Source of the DNA: Asaia bogorensis
GTDB lineage: Bacteria > Pseudomonadota > Alphaproteobacteria > Acetobacterales > Acetobacteraceae
Reading direction: 5' to 3'
DNA length: 34,310 bases
Assembly (NCBI GenBank): GCA_945873675.1
Contig: CAMCEP010000003.1
Coordinates: 1 to 34,310, forward strand
Part shown: in pieces, positions 1 to 8,749 of the stretch
Layout of the letters: the number at the start of each line of letters is the position of its first letter
How positions within the stretch are numbered: position 1 is the first letter of the stretch
Program-made: the position numbers and the translations under genes
Notes under the pieces: generated by a model
Told to the model about the DNA's origin: nothing
What the model saw: the letters and a program-made list of their open reading frames with translations, nothing else
Database searches by the model: none

Positions 1-69
1 CTCCACCCAGACCGTAGCGGCTACGCATTGCAGTTAGGTGCCGATGGCTTGCTGATTCAAATGGAGTAA
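1..69 (+). CDS. C-terminal end of an unidentified protein (partial)
   Basis: The frame starting at base 1 is open to a TAA at 67-69 and reads as about 22 residues ending in GADGLLIQME. It enters from outside the window, so neither start nor family can be given. Its stop lies 23 bases before the end of the convergent cytochrome gene, a normal spacing for tail-to-tail genes. A short inverted repeat (ACAGCG at 77-82, CGCTGT at 88-93) sits between them but has no T-run. The call rests only on the open frame and plausible composition. Confidence 0.4.
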   Translation, partial: LHPDRSGYALQLGADGLLIQME

Positions 70-92
70 CCCTGACACAGCGCTGCACGCTG

Positions 93-2480
93 TTACGGCC
101 GCGCGGGCAAACGCCCAAGAAGCGCACGCAATTGCGCCAGCAGCGCGGCCGCCTCCCGGTCTGCTGGATTCAGCGCGGCCGCCGCGGCTGCAAGCCGCTC
201 AGCCTCAGCGATATTCGCGCGGTCGCGTTCAATCGTCGCCAGCGCAAACAGGCTATCGCGGTGCCGCGGATGGCGTTCCAGATTCCCGCGCAGCACCGCC
301 GCAGCTTCTTCCGTCCGCCGCAATTGATTGAGCGCGATGCCCTGGACATAACCGTAGCGTGGTTCTTCCGGCCGCAACGCGCTTGCCTGACTGAGCGGGC
401 CAAGCGCATCCGCCACGCGCCCCTGTTGGGCGAGTGTCAGCGCCAGCGCGTAATGCGCCTCCGCCTCACGCGGATGCGCGTCAACGGCACGCCGCAATAT
501 CGCTTCCGCAGCTTCGCGCTGGCCGCGCCGCGCTTCGAAATCCGCGAAATTCACGAGCGCGCCGAGATGCGTCGGATCGCGCGCCAAAGCATCGCGATAG
601 GCAGCCTCGGCGCCCGCCATATCGCCACGCGCGGTGAGCAAGGCAGCGATGTTCACATGCGCCTCTGGCCGTTCTGCCGCGACACGTTCACTCGTGAGCA
701 GTTCCGCCCAAGCCTGGGTAAAGGCCGTGCGCGCAGCCTCTGGCAGCGCTTCACGCGGCACGGGGGCAAGGGCGCGTGCTGCCTCAATACGCACCAACCG
801 CGTCTCATCTGCCAGAAAGCGCGCTGCGTGCAGGCGATTGCGCGGGTGCAGCCCATCCAATGTGCGAAGCGCCGCCGCGCGCACCAGCGGTTCCGGGTCC
901 AGCAAGGTCGCGCCAATCGCTTGTGCCGATGCCTGGGATGGCGGCATGGGCAATAAGGAAATGGCCGTCGCGCGCAGGATCGGTGCATGGGCGCGGTTGG
1001 TCGCGACGGCGGCGAGCAGCCTATCCGCACCGGCATCCCCATGTCGTCCCGCAGCAATGGCCAAGGCGGGGTGGGGATCATCGCGGCGGCGCGGTCCGAA
1101 CCATTCCACGATCTGGCTTGCTGCCCAGGCTTGCGGACGATCCGTGTGGCAGGACGTGCAAACATCCGGCGCGCCGATGTGCGATGCCACATCAGGGCGT
1201 GGAATGCTGAAAGCGTGATGCCGGCGCCGATCCACGCCCATATAGGTCACGGCCGGCATGTGGCAGGACACGCATTGCGCGCCAGCACTGCCGGGCGGAT
1301 GCCGATGATGTTCTGCCACATCAAAGCGTGCCGGTAGGTGGCATTGCGCGCAGACCGCGTTGCCTTCTGCGCGCAGCGTACCGCGATGCGGGTCATGGCA
1401 ATCGGCGCAGACCACGCCGGCGCGCTGCATGCGGCTTTGCGCGAAGGATCCCCACTCAAATACTTCGCCCTGAATTTGACCATCGGCGTGATATTCGCCC
1501 TGCTGGAGCAGCATGGGCGCATGGGTGTCCAGAAAGCGCTGGCCTGGCAGCGGGTCCGCGACCAGCGGGCGCGATCTGGAATGGCAGGGTGCGCAGGTTT
1601 CGACCTGAGCGGCAGTGGCTTGCCGCGGCGGCCCATCCCAATGCGCGATGCCACGCGGGTCATCCTTGGCAAAGCGCCAGGCTCCACCAGAAGAATCGCG
1701 GAACCACACTGAAAGCGCGCGATGCGGGTTACCTTTATCCGCACCCGCCTGCGCCCAAGCCACATGCGCTGCACCCGGCCCGTGGCAGCTTTCACAGCCC
1801 ACACTAATTTCGGTCCAGCTTGTATCGTAGCGATCCGTCGCCTGATCATATCCGCGCACCAAGCCGGTCGAATGGCAGGATGCGCACATGAAATTCCAGG
1901 TCTGCTCTCGCCCAGTCCAATGCAGAGGATCGCTGGCGGGCAGCGGATCATCCGCCATCAAATGGTACCAGCGCTGTCCCCCCTGTTCGCGCGGACGGCT
2001 ATCCCAGGCCCAGGGCAGCGCCTGGCGGCGCCCATCGGGAAACAACACCAAATATTGTTGTAGCGGGTCTGCGCCGAAAGTCTCCGTAATGGTGAAATCC
2101 GCGACTGTCCCGCCCGGTCCATCAGTGCGGATAATGTAACGACCCCCCTCGCGCCGAAAGCTTGCGCTATGTCGGCCATCCTGGACCGTCACGCCGGAGA
2201 AATCGCCAAGCACATTTGCGGGTGTTGCCGCAGCCATGGCGCGTGCGTGATCACTGCTGCGCCAGTCGCCATATTCCCGCGCATGGCAGCTGCCACAGGT
2301 CGCTGAACCAACAAAGCCCGTACGCGCTGCCTCACGCGCCCGAGGTTCTGCCGATAGCGTGAGCAGTGCCACAATGCCCAAAGGCAACAGGATTGCGGCA
2401 AGCAGTGCCGCCCAGCCCGCCAGACGCCGCACGCCCATCAGCGCGGGAATAGAAACTGGATCTGGAAGCGAAGCTGCCAT
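93..2480 (-). CDS. Membrane-anchored octaheme c-type cytochrome with HEAT/TPR repeats
   Basis: Predicted periplasmic electron-transfer protein of 795 residues. A hydrophobic segment at about residues 20-43 is a signal or membrane anchor. Eight CxxCH heme-binding motifs follow: CGSCH (about 62), CASCH (199), CESCH (229), then CAPCH, CADCH, CAQCH, CVSCH and CTSCH. The spacing resembles cytochrome c554-like multiheme proteins. Residues about 470-600 look like HEAT-type alpha repeats, and about 600-790 are tetratricopeptide repeats that probably bind a partner. The start is ambiguous. ATG at 2480 has an AGGA five bases upstream but overlaps the preceding gene by 43 bases. An internal ATG at 2438 forms a TGATG stop/start overlap with that gene and gives a cleaner signal peptide. 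It is the last gene of the sulfatase unit. The redox partner and substrate are unknown. Confidence 0.88.
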   Translation of the reverse strand: MAASLPDPVSIPALMGVRRLAGWAALLAAILLPLGIVALLTLSAEPRAREAARTGFVGSATCGSCHAREYGDWRSSDHARAMAAATPANVLGDFSGVTVQDGRHSASFRREGGRYIIRTDGPGGTVADFTITETFGADPLQQYLVLFPDGRRQALPWAWDSRPREQGGQRWYHLMADDPLPASDPLHWTGREQTWNFMCASCHSTGLVRGYDQATDRYDTSWTEISVGCESCHGPGAAHVAWAQAGADKGNPHRALSVWFRDSSGGAWRFAKDDPRGIAHWDGPPRQATAAQVETCAPCHSRSRPLVADPLPGQRFLDTHAPMLLQQGEYHADGQIQGEVFEWGSFAQSRMQRAGVVCADCHDPHRGTLRAEGNAVCAQCHLPARFDVAEHHRHPPGSAGAQCVSCHMPAVTYMGVDRRRHHAFSIPRPDVASHIGAPDVCTSCHTDRPQAWAASQIVEWFGPRRRDDPHPALAIAAGRHGDAGADRLLAAVATNRAHAPILRATAISLLPMPPSQASAQAIGATLLDPEPLVRAAALRTLDGLHPRNRLHAARFLADETRLVRIEAARALAPVPREALPEAARTAFTQAWAELLTSERVAAERPEAHVNIAALLTARGDMAGAEAAYRDALARDPTHLGALVNFADFEARRGQREAAEAILRRAVDAHPREAEAHYALALTLAQQGRVADALGPLSQASALRPEEPRYGYVQGIALNQLRRTEEAAAVLRGNLERHPRHRDSLFALATIERDRANIAEAERLAAAAAALNPADREAAALLAQLRALLGRLPARP

Positions 2481-2791
2481 TCGGGTCCTATATCCGGGCG
2501 AATGGCATTATAATACGCGCCAAGCTGCGCATTTATAGGCTGCTGCTTGTTCATGCCACAGGACACAACCGGCTGAATGTTGAGCACGTTCTGGATGTGG
2601 TCATTCGGACCATAGCCAAAATTCATGTTGTTCTGGAAAAGAACGCTTTTCATCGCCGCAATCGGGTTCTGCGCGGCGCGCGCCAGTGCCTGACTGCCAA
2701 ACGCCAGGGTGGCAGCCATTGCCGCCATCACAACTACTGCTCGGCGCCGCTTGCCCGAACCCCAATCCATGGCCCGCCAGGCTTTCGGCAT
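2438..2791 (-). pseudogene. Internally deleted outer-membrane porin remnant (Phenol_MetA_deg / 'neuromedin U' type)
   Basis: A 117-residue frame with a signal peptide (residues about 17-40, hydrophobic, ending ALARA). Residues 41-76 (AQNPIAAMKSVLFQNN, then NVLNIQPVV) resemble the mature N-terminus of the MetA-pathway/neuromedin-U-like outer-membrane family. Residues about 82-117 (QPINAQLGAYYN, PDIGPEWQLRFQ, ending FLFPR) resemble its extreme C-terminus. Family members are roughly 270-300 residues, so the intervening beta strands appear to be missing in frame at about residues 76-81. Family assignment is from remembered motifs, not a search. Its ATG overlaps the sulfatase stop (TAATG) and has a GGGAG ribosome site, so it is still likely translated. 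It cannot form a normal barrel alone. It may now serve mainly as a translational bridge to the cytochrome gene. Confidence 0.65.
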
Positions 2792-5265
2792 TACTCCCTC
2801 CTGATCTGGCGCCGCGCCATTTCATCCTGCAGCGCCTGCAGCGATGCCGGTGTGATGGTGCTATCGCCCAGGTCAATGGTCAGCCGCACAATCCGCCCGG
2901 TGAAGGGATTGGGAGAGGTATAATCGCCATCATCCACCGATGTGCCGGTATCTAAGCCTACATCGAAGGTTTCGTCCCAGGCGACAGTGAAGGGCAGCGT
3001 ATTGGGCAGCGCCCGCTGCGCGACCTGCCTGCCATTGACGGTCAGCGTGCCAGTACCGCCGCGCCCAAAGGGCATGCCCTGTGGCTGCATCTGCCAATCA
3101 AAGACCAGCGCGTGGCGCCCGGGCGGCAAGGCGGTTGGCCCTTCCCAGCGATGGCGCTGCACGTTGAGAAAGTTCCAGAGAAAGACCGGCCGACCTTGAT
3201 GCAGGTAGAAGCCGTAACCTGCAAAGCGCCCTCCTTGCGTCAGCAACACGCCATTGGCGCCGCCCTGCGGCACTTCAATTTCAGCCGTGATACTGTAGGA
3301 ACGGTTCAGAAGGCTCGGCGCCGCATTGCCTTGGATCGAGGCGACGGGGCCAGTATAGGCGAATTGCTGCCGACCAGCTGCCGGACCAGGCCGTGCGGAG
3401 ATCATCCGCGTCAAGACACTATTGTCGAGTGGTAGAATCTGGTAGCGCGCTGCCTCCATCATGAAGATATCTTGCATCGCACGCAGCCGCGCGGGCTCCC
3501 GCGCTGCAAGGTCGTTCATCTGCGTCGGATCCGCGCCCAAATTGTAGAGTTCCCAGGTATAGCCATGCATCACATCAACCGGCTTGGGTGACTGCGAATC
3601 CCACGGCACGACGGGCGGCGTGGTATTGGCCATCCAACCATCATGGTAGATTGCGCGATTGCCCAGCATTTCGAAGTATTGGGTGCGCCTTTGGCTGGGT
3701 GCGTCGCGGCCCGCGGCGTCGAAGGTATAGGCCATGCTGACACCCTCAATCGGGCGCTGTGCAATGCCGTTGACCATCGTGGGCGCCTGCACGCCAACCG
3801 CCTCCAGAATGGTCGGCACAACGTCAATCACGTGGTGGAACTGGTGACGAATGGCGCCGCGTTCCGTGATGCGGCGTGGCCAGGAAATCGCCATACCATT
3901 GCGCGTGCCACCAAGATGCGAAGCGATCTGCTTAGTCCAGCGATAGGGCGTGTTGAGCGCGAAAGTCCAGCCTGCGGACATGTGGTTATAAGTGCGGTCA
4001 TTCCCCCAATCGTCAATGAATGGCAGCATTTGATCTACGGAGAACAAGGTACCGTTGAACCATGCCACTTCGTTCACTGTGCCATCAAGGCCGCCTTCTG
4101 CGCTGCCGCCATTGTCGCCGCTGATGTAGATGATCAACGTATTGTCGAACTGACCAGCCTCATCCACTGCCTGAATTACTCGATTAATTTCGAAATCAGT
4201 ATAGGCAAGGTAGGCAGCATAAACCTCCATCTGGCGCGCATAGAGCCGCCGTTGGTTTGCCGAAAGGCTGTCCCACCGCGGCACAACATCAGGCAGCGGC
4301 GGCAATTGCGCATTTGCGGGAATAACCCCCATGCGGCGCTGATTGTCGAAGATGCGCCGGCGCAGCACGTCCCACCCTTCATCGAATTGGCCGCGGAAGC
4401 GGGCAATCCATTCCGGGGTCGCGTGGTGGGGCGCATGGGCGCCGCCCGGGGCGTAGTGGATGAACCACGGCCGCTTCGGCGCGACCGAGGTGTTGAGCCG
4501 GATATGGGCGATGGCGTCGTCCGCTGTCGCAGTGGTCAGGTTCCAGCCAGGTACGCCGAGGTTGGGATGGATCGGCGTGTGGCCCCGGAACAGATTACCG
4601 GGCTGCCACTGGCTCGTATCGCCGCCGACGAAACCATAGAAATAGTCGAAGCCCATGCCGGATGGCCAATTATGGAAGGGCCCAGCTGGGCTTGCTTCCC
4701 AACTCGGCACATTATGGTTCTTGCCGAACCAGGCCGTCGCGTAGCCCGTGGCTTGGAGCGTCGCCGCAATCGTCGCGGTCTCCCGCGGGATGATGGAATT
4801 GTAGCCTGGAAAACCGGTGGTGGTTTCGGAAATAGTGGCAAAGCCAACGGAATGGTGATTGCGGCCCGTCAGCAGCGCAGCGCGGGTTGGCGAGCAGAGC
4901 GCCGTGGTATGGAATTGCGTGTAGCGCAGCCCAGCCTGCGCCACGCGGTCCAACGCAGGTGTTGGGATGACACCGCCGAAGGTAGAAGGCGCACCAAAGC
5001 CGACATCATCGGTGAGGATCACAAGGATATTGGGTGCCGCATCAGGCGCTGCGACCTGCGGCGGCCAAGCGACGCGACTATCACCGACATTAGGCATGAT
5101 GGTGCCGGTAAAGGGCGGCGTTGGCGCTGGCAGGCTGAAGGGGTTCGGGGTCATCACCGCATCAGGCGCGCCTGGCGTGCCGCGGATCTGCTGTGCGCCT
5201 GCGCCGGCGCTTGCCATCAGCGTGGCTATGAACCCTGTAAGGACTACAAGCTTTGGCAGACGCAT
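2791..5265 (-). CDS. Secreted arylsulfatase
   Basis: An 824-residue sulfatase of the alkaline-phosphatase superfamily that hydrolyses sulfate esters in the periplasm. The Sec signal peptide covers residues about 1-24. The metal-binding start of the sulfatase domain is NILVILTDD (79-87). The active-site signature C124-S-P-T-R128 matches the CxPxR sequence in which Cys is converted to formylglycine, so a maturase encoded elsewhere is required. The catalytic domain runs to about residue 620. Residues about 660-815 look like a beta-sandwich, LamG-type C-terminal domain that could bind a glycan. ATG at 5265 follows GAAGGA. It is the first gene of a three-gene coupled minus-strand unit. A TATAAA-like box lies in the leader but I see no convincing -35. 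Substrate cannot be told from sequence. Confidence 0.93.
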   Translation of the reverse strand: MRLPKLVVLTGFIATLMASAGAGAQQIRGTPGAPDAVMTPNPFSLPAPTPPFTGTIMPNVGDSRVAWPPQVAAPDAAPNILVILTDDVGFGAPSTFGGVIPTPALDRVAQAGLRYTQFHTTALCSPTRAALLTGRNHHSVGFATISETTTGFPGYNSIIPRETATIAATLQATGYATAWFGKNHNVPSWEASPAGPFHNWPSGMGFDYFYGFVGGDTSQWQPGNLFRGHTPIHPNLGVPGWNLTTATADDAIAHIRLNTSVAPKRPWFIHYAPGGAHAPHHATPEWIARFRGQFDEGWDVLRRRIFDNQRRMGVIPANAQLPPLPDVVPRWDSLSANQRRLYARQMEVYAAYLAYTDFEINRVIQAVDEAGQFDNTLIIYISGDNGGSAEGGLDGTVNEVAWFNGTLFSVDQMLPFIDDWGNDRTYNHMSAGWTFALNTPYRWTKQIASHLGGTRNGMAISWPRRITERGAIRHQFHHVIDVVPTILEAVGVQAPTMVNGIAQRPIEGVSMAYTFDAAGRDAPSQRRTQYFEMLGNRAIYHDGWMANTTPPVVPWDSQSPKPVDVMHGYTWELYNLGADPTQMNDLAAREPARLRAMQDIFMMEAARYQILPLDNSVLTRMISARPGPAAGRQQFAYTGPVASIQGNAAPSLLNRSYSITAEIEVPQGGANGVLLTQGGRFAGYGFYLHQGRPVFLWNFLNVQRHRWEGPTALPPGRHALVFDWQMQPQGMPFGRGGTGTLTVNGRQVAQRALPNTLPFTVAWDETFDVGLDTGTSVDDGDYTSPNPFTGRIVRLTIDLGDSTITPASLQALQDEMARRQIRRE

Positions 5266-5565
5266 GATGCTGGTTTCCTTCGTGCTTGGGTTCGTTCATT
5301 TATAAAACGCGATAAGTCACGCTTTGCTGCGTGGTCTGTGACCCGCGCCCTTGTCGTTTGCGGGCAGGCTGCCGTGGCCTCCACTAGCCCCAGCCCGCAC
5401 CAGGCGCCTTGATGGAACTCAACATCCATTAAGCGTAATTGCCACGCCATGTCGCGCGTTCACTACTTTTTGAATTTCATCAGTAAGACAGTGCTGGTTT
5501 GATGCTTGGTGGCGGGTTTTTCACGTTACAGTCTGGCCGGGCTCCCCTGCCAAGGATCGATGCTC
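5266..5565. other. Divergent intergenic region between sulfatase and DUF2252 genes
   Basis: About 300 bases without a supported gene. On the minus strand an AT-rich segment with TATAAA lies roughly 35-40 bases upstream of the sulfatase start and is a possible -10 element. On the plus strand a TTGAAT at about 5471 could be a -35 for the DUF2252 gene, but no good -10 follows at the right distance. Frames across this stretch are short or extend antisense into the sulfatase gene. Confidence 0.4.
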
Positions 5566-7026
5566 ATGAAAAAATCCATCAAAACCTCACATGCGCTCTC
5601 AAGCAAGACAATCGTTGCCGAAGCGACGCTGCCGGTCCCAGCAATTGCGGCGCCGCCGAAGGCGACTGGCAGCCACGGTGCGTCTCTGGATGAAAAGTTT
5701 GAAGCCGGTAAGGCATTACGCGACAAGGTTCCCCGTGCCGCCCAGGCAGTTTGGAAGCGTTCGGCGGATCGCCTAGATCCTGTCGCTATACTGCAAGCAT
5801 CCGACCCTGATCGGCTACCCGAACTGGTCCCTATTCGCTACGGGCGCATGCTGCAATCGCCCTTCGCTTTCTATCGCGGCGCGGCAGCGGTCATGGCTGA
5901 TGATCTAGCGCGAATGCCTTCTACCGGCGTGCGCGTGCAGACCTGCGGTGATTGTCATCTTTCGAATTTCGGCGGCTTCGCTTCGCCCGAGCGCAACGTA
6001 TTGTTTGACATTAATGATTTTGATGAGACTTTGCCGGCACCTTGGGAATGGGATGTCAAACGGCTTGTCGCGTCTTTCGTTCTGGCAACACGGGCGAATG
6101 GCCTCGCAGATAAGGATGGACGGGCCGCGGCTATCGCCTGCGCGCGCAGCTACCGTAAACGTCTAAGGGAATTTACGCGCGTGTCGCCACTTGACGTATG
6201 GTATGCGCGTATCACGGCGGAGGATGTGGCTGCGGAGGTGCCGCCGGCAACGGCAGATCGGCTGCGCGCGCGTGTTGAAAAGGCGATGGACGGCAGCAGT
6301 TCTGAATATGACTTTCCGCGCTTGGCAGAAATTGTCGGCGGACGCACAGCCATCCGCGATGCGGCACCGCTCATCTTCCACCCCGACGCCGCGCGCACTC
6401 CGGCATTTGAGGAGGTTCTGAATCAGATTTTCACCGCCTACCGTGAAACGCTTGCGGATGACCGGCGGGTATTGCTGGATCGCTACAGAATCGTAGACGC
6501 AGCCATCAAGGTAGTTGGTGTGGGTAGCGTCGGGCGGCGCTGTTGGATCATATTGCTGATGTCAGCCACCAATGATCCACTATTCCTGCAGGTGAAGGAA
6601 GCTACCCAATCGGTGCTTGAACCGTATGCCGGCAAAAGTGCCTATGCCCATCACGGCCAGCGGGTGGTCATGGGCCAGCGGCTGATGCAGCCGGCGTCCG
6701 ACCTGTTTCTGGGCTGGGTCACTGGGCCCGGTAACAGACAGTTCTATTTCCGGCAGTTGCGCGACGCGAAGATCAAGCCGCTAGTTGAGACCTTCGATGA
6801 GGAGCTGATGGAGAGCTATGGCAAGGTCTGTGGCTGGTCGCTCGCGCGCGCACATGCGCGTAGTGCCGATGTTAGGCTTATCGCAGGCTATTTCGGCAAG
6901 GGTGACGAGTTCGATGAGGCGATGGGCGATTTCGCCCTTGCCTATGCCGATCAGGCCGAACGCGATCATGCCGCGCTCAAGGCTGCTGTGCGAAAGGGGA
7001 GCGTGACCGTCACCACCGATGTGTAG
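5566..7026 (+). CDS. DUF2252 family protein
   Basis: A protein of about 486 residues from the DUF2252 family, which has no established biochemical role. The conserved core is visible: GDCHLSNFGG at 128-137 and FDINDFDET at about 147-155, followed by EWDVKRL. The spacing of a GD-x-H-x(2)-N loop before a D-x(2)-D-x-D stretch recalls the catalytic and metal-binding loops of aminoglycoside-phosphotransferase-like kinases. That resemblance is inference. The window has upstream in-frame starts (5506, 5560). ATG at 5566 is preferred because AAGGA lies nine bases upstream, and ATG 5560 would leave only three. No signal peptide is evident. The next gene, a membrane protein, begins about 200 bases downstream on the same strand and may be functionally linked. 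Confidence 0.85.
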   Translation: MKKSIKTSHALSSKTIVAEATLPVPAIAAPPKATGSHGASLDEKFEAGKALRDKVPRAAQAVWKRSADRLDPVAILQASDPDRLPELVPIRYGRMLQSPFAFYRGAAAVMADDLARMPSTGVRVQTCGDCHLSNFGGFASPERNVLFDINDFDETLPAPWEWDVKRLVASFVLATRANGLADKDGRAAAIACARSYRKRLREFTRVSPLDVWYARITAEDVAAEVPPATADRLRARVEKAMDGSSSEYDFPRLAEIVGGRTAIRDAAPLIFHPDAARTPAFEEVLNQIFTAYRETLADDRRVLLDRYRIVDAAIKVVGVGSVGRRCWIILLMSATNDPLFLQVKEATQSVLEPYAGKSAYAHHGQRVVMGQRLMQPASDLFLGWVTGPGNRQFYFRQLRDAKIKPLVETFDEELMESYGKVCGWSLARAHARSADVRLIAGYFGKGDEFDEAMGDFALAYADQAERDHAALKAAVRKGSVTVTTDV

Positions 7027-7035
7027 AGCGTTTTG

Positions 7036-7054
7036 TCAGTCTTCCGGAATCTGA
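7036..7054. repeat. Small interrupted palindrome just after the DUF2252 stop
   Basis: TCAG-x2-TTCCGGAA-x2-CTGA forms a near-palindrome nine bases after the DUF2252 stop. It is preceded by GCGTTTTGT, a string that also occurs after the amidase stop near 25363. It could form a hairpin at the 3' end of the transcript, but there is no T-run after it, so an intrinsic terminator is not supported. Confidence 0.4.
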
Positions 7055-7230
7055 TGAATCTGACACACCATGGCGGGGAATCCAGCTGATCAAGGCAAGT
7101 TTTCGGAGTGCAGGAGGCGCAGATGATGGAAAATTCGTTCGCCTTAGGCCGTTTCCGATAGGAAATCAGACCAACCTGTCGCGAGCACGTCTTCCGCAAG
7201 CCAAGTGAATCTGCCAGGAAGGACCATAAG

Positions 7231-8433
7231 ATGCCGTCTGCCAAACCCCTTGGGACACCGATCGAGGATACGGAAAATTTCTCGCTCTTCCTGGGTGGGC
7301 CCTTGTTTCAATTGCTGCTGAGGGCACATCTGACCGATGATGCGCTGATGATGATGCGAAAGCGCGTCATCGTCATTACACTGCTAACCTGGTTGCCCTT
7401 GCTTATCTTGGCATTGCTTGAGGGACACGCGCTGGGTGGGGTCGCAATCCCGTTCATCTTCGATGCTGAGGTCCATGTCCGCTTTCTTGTCGCGGTCCCG
7501 CTATTGATCGCGGCCGAATTGCTGGTGCAGGAACGGATGCGACCTGTGGCGCGCATTTTTCTTGAAAGGCACCTCATTCCCGAAAAGGATCTATCGCATT
7601 ACAAGGCGGCCATTACTTCAGCCTATGGGCTGCGCAACTCGGTCGTTGCTGAGGTACTTCTCATTGCTTTCGTCTATGCCATCGGGATCATGATCATCTG
7701 GCGGCAATACATCGCCATTGATGCAGCCACTTGGTATGCATCGCCATCTGACGAAGGGGCGCGCCTTTCCCTTGCGGGTTTCTGGTTTGGTCTTGTCAGC
7801 CTGCCGTTTTTTCAGTTCCTGCTTTGCCGGTGGTATTTTCGGATTTTCATCTGGGCGCGTCTACTTTGGCGGGTTTCGCGCATTCGGCTGAGCCTGATAC
7901 CGACACAGCCGGACCGCGTCGGTGGCCTTGGTTTCTTGTCATTGTCTGTACAAGGTTTCGTCGTTCTTGCAGCCGCGCATGGGGCATTATTGGCATCGTA
8001 TTTGGCAAATCGCATCCTTCATTTTGGCGTACCGCTTTCCAGCTTCATGTTCGAAATCGGCGCTGTTGTGGTCTTTGTACTGACTTTCGCTCTCATGCCG
8101 CTTTTGGTATTTTCAGGTCAATTGGCGACCGCGAAGCGGGCGGGCGGGCGAGAATACGGTACCTTGGCCGAGCGCTATGTACGCGCTTTTGACACCAAGT
8201 GGCTGCGGGGTGGTGCGCCACCCGATGAAGCTTTGGTGGGTAGCGCTGATATCCAGTCTCTCGCTGATCTTTCCAACAGCTTCGAGGTTGTGAGAACCAT
8301 GCGCCTTGCCCCGATCACAAGGGATGATTTTATTCGCTTGGTAATAGTCACACTTCTACCGGTTGCGCCACTATTATTGACCATGATGCCGCTTGAGGAA
8401 TTGCTCAGAAGGCTAATTGGTGTTTTGTTCTGA
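7231..8433 (+). CDS. Polytopic inner-membrane protein of unknown function
   Basis: A 400-residue protein with about six or seven hydrophobic segments: approximately residues 46-66, 87-103, 142-166, 190-212, 235-262, 275-298 and 373-395. A hydrophilic N-terminus of about 45 residues precedes the first, and a soluble loop of about 70 residues (roughly 300-370) precedes the last. I do not recognise the family: there is no ABC, MFS or sensor signature. ATG at 7231 is supported by AGGAAGGA about eight bases upstream. It follows the DUF2252 gene on the same strand after 204 bases, so it may share a transcript or have its own promoter. Base composition is less GC-rich than the helicase block further along. 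This is an integral membrane protein with no assignable activity. Confidence 0.8.
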   Translation: MPSAKPLGTPIEDTENFSLFLGGPLFQLLLRAHLTDDALMMMRKRVIVITLLTWLPLLILALLEGHALGGVAIPFIFDAEVHVRFLVAVPLLIAAELLVQERMRPVARIFLERHLIPEKDLSHYKAAITSAYGLRNSVVAEVLLIAFVYAIGIMIIWRQYIAIDAATWYASPSDEGARLSLAGFWFGLVSLPFFQFLLCRWYFRIFIWARLLWRVSRIRLSLIPTQPDRVGGLGFLSLSVQGFVVLAAAHGALLASYLANRILHFGVPLSSFMFEIGAVVVFVLTFALMPLLVFSGQLATAKRAGGREYGTLAERYVRAFDTKWLRGGAPPDEALVGSADIQSLADLSNSFEVVRTMRLAPITRDDFIRLVIVTLLPVAPLLLTMMPLEELLRRLIGVLF

Positions 8434-8749
8434 ACTGTCTGGCGTCAGCGCCTATGGGGCTGGATTGGTGATTTGAGCGAGGGGGGATTTCTGGCTCATC
8501 GTAACCTCTAAGGAGAGTGAATAGTCATGCTCGATTTTCGCGCCGCGGCCAGCCAATCACACCCTCTCCACCATCCAGAACCCACGTGATACCGACTGCA
8601 TATGCAACGCCGCCGCGGGTAAATCCATCGCCGAAAGGCGCCTATTCCGCGCCGTCACGCGCGTCTTGTCATTCGCCCAAACATTGCAAGCTTCTGCGTA
8701 CAACCTTTTCTGATAAGCCCTCCCCTGTCAAAGTGATCACGTCAATCGG
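8434..8749. other. Decayed reading frame downstream of truncated porin
   Basis: No intact gene. On the minus strand, one frame directly after the porin stop reads sensibly for about 70 codons (PIDVITLTGEGLSEKVV, then FGDGFTRGGVAYAVGITWVL) but is broken by two stops, at about 8670 and 8643, before ending at 8527. This looks like the eroded remainder of an outer-membrane protein C-terminus, possibly of the neighbouring porin gene after a frameshift. A plus-strand frame across the same bases (8517-9146) is antisense shadow. Confidence 0.35.

Noticed and set aside
132-956. 274-codon plus-strand frame opposite the cytochrome TPR region
   Set aside because: Antisense of TPR-coding sequence, with Arg-rich composition and no start signal.
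3643-5412. 589-codon open frame on the plus strand opposite the sulfatase gene
   Set aside because: It is antisense to a gene with an unmistakable sulfatase signature. It lacks a ribosome site and recognisable motifs, and long antisense frames are common in GC-rich genomes.
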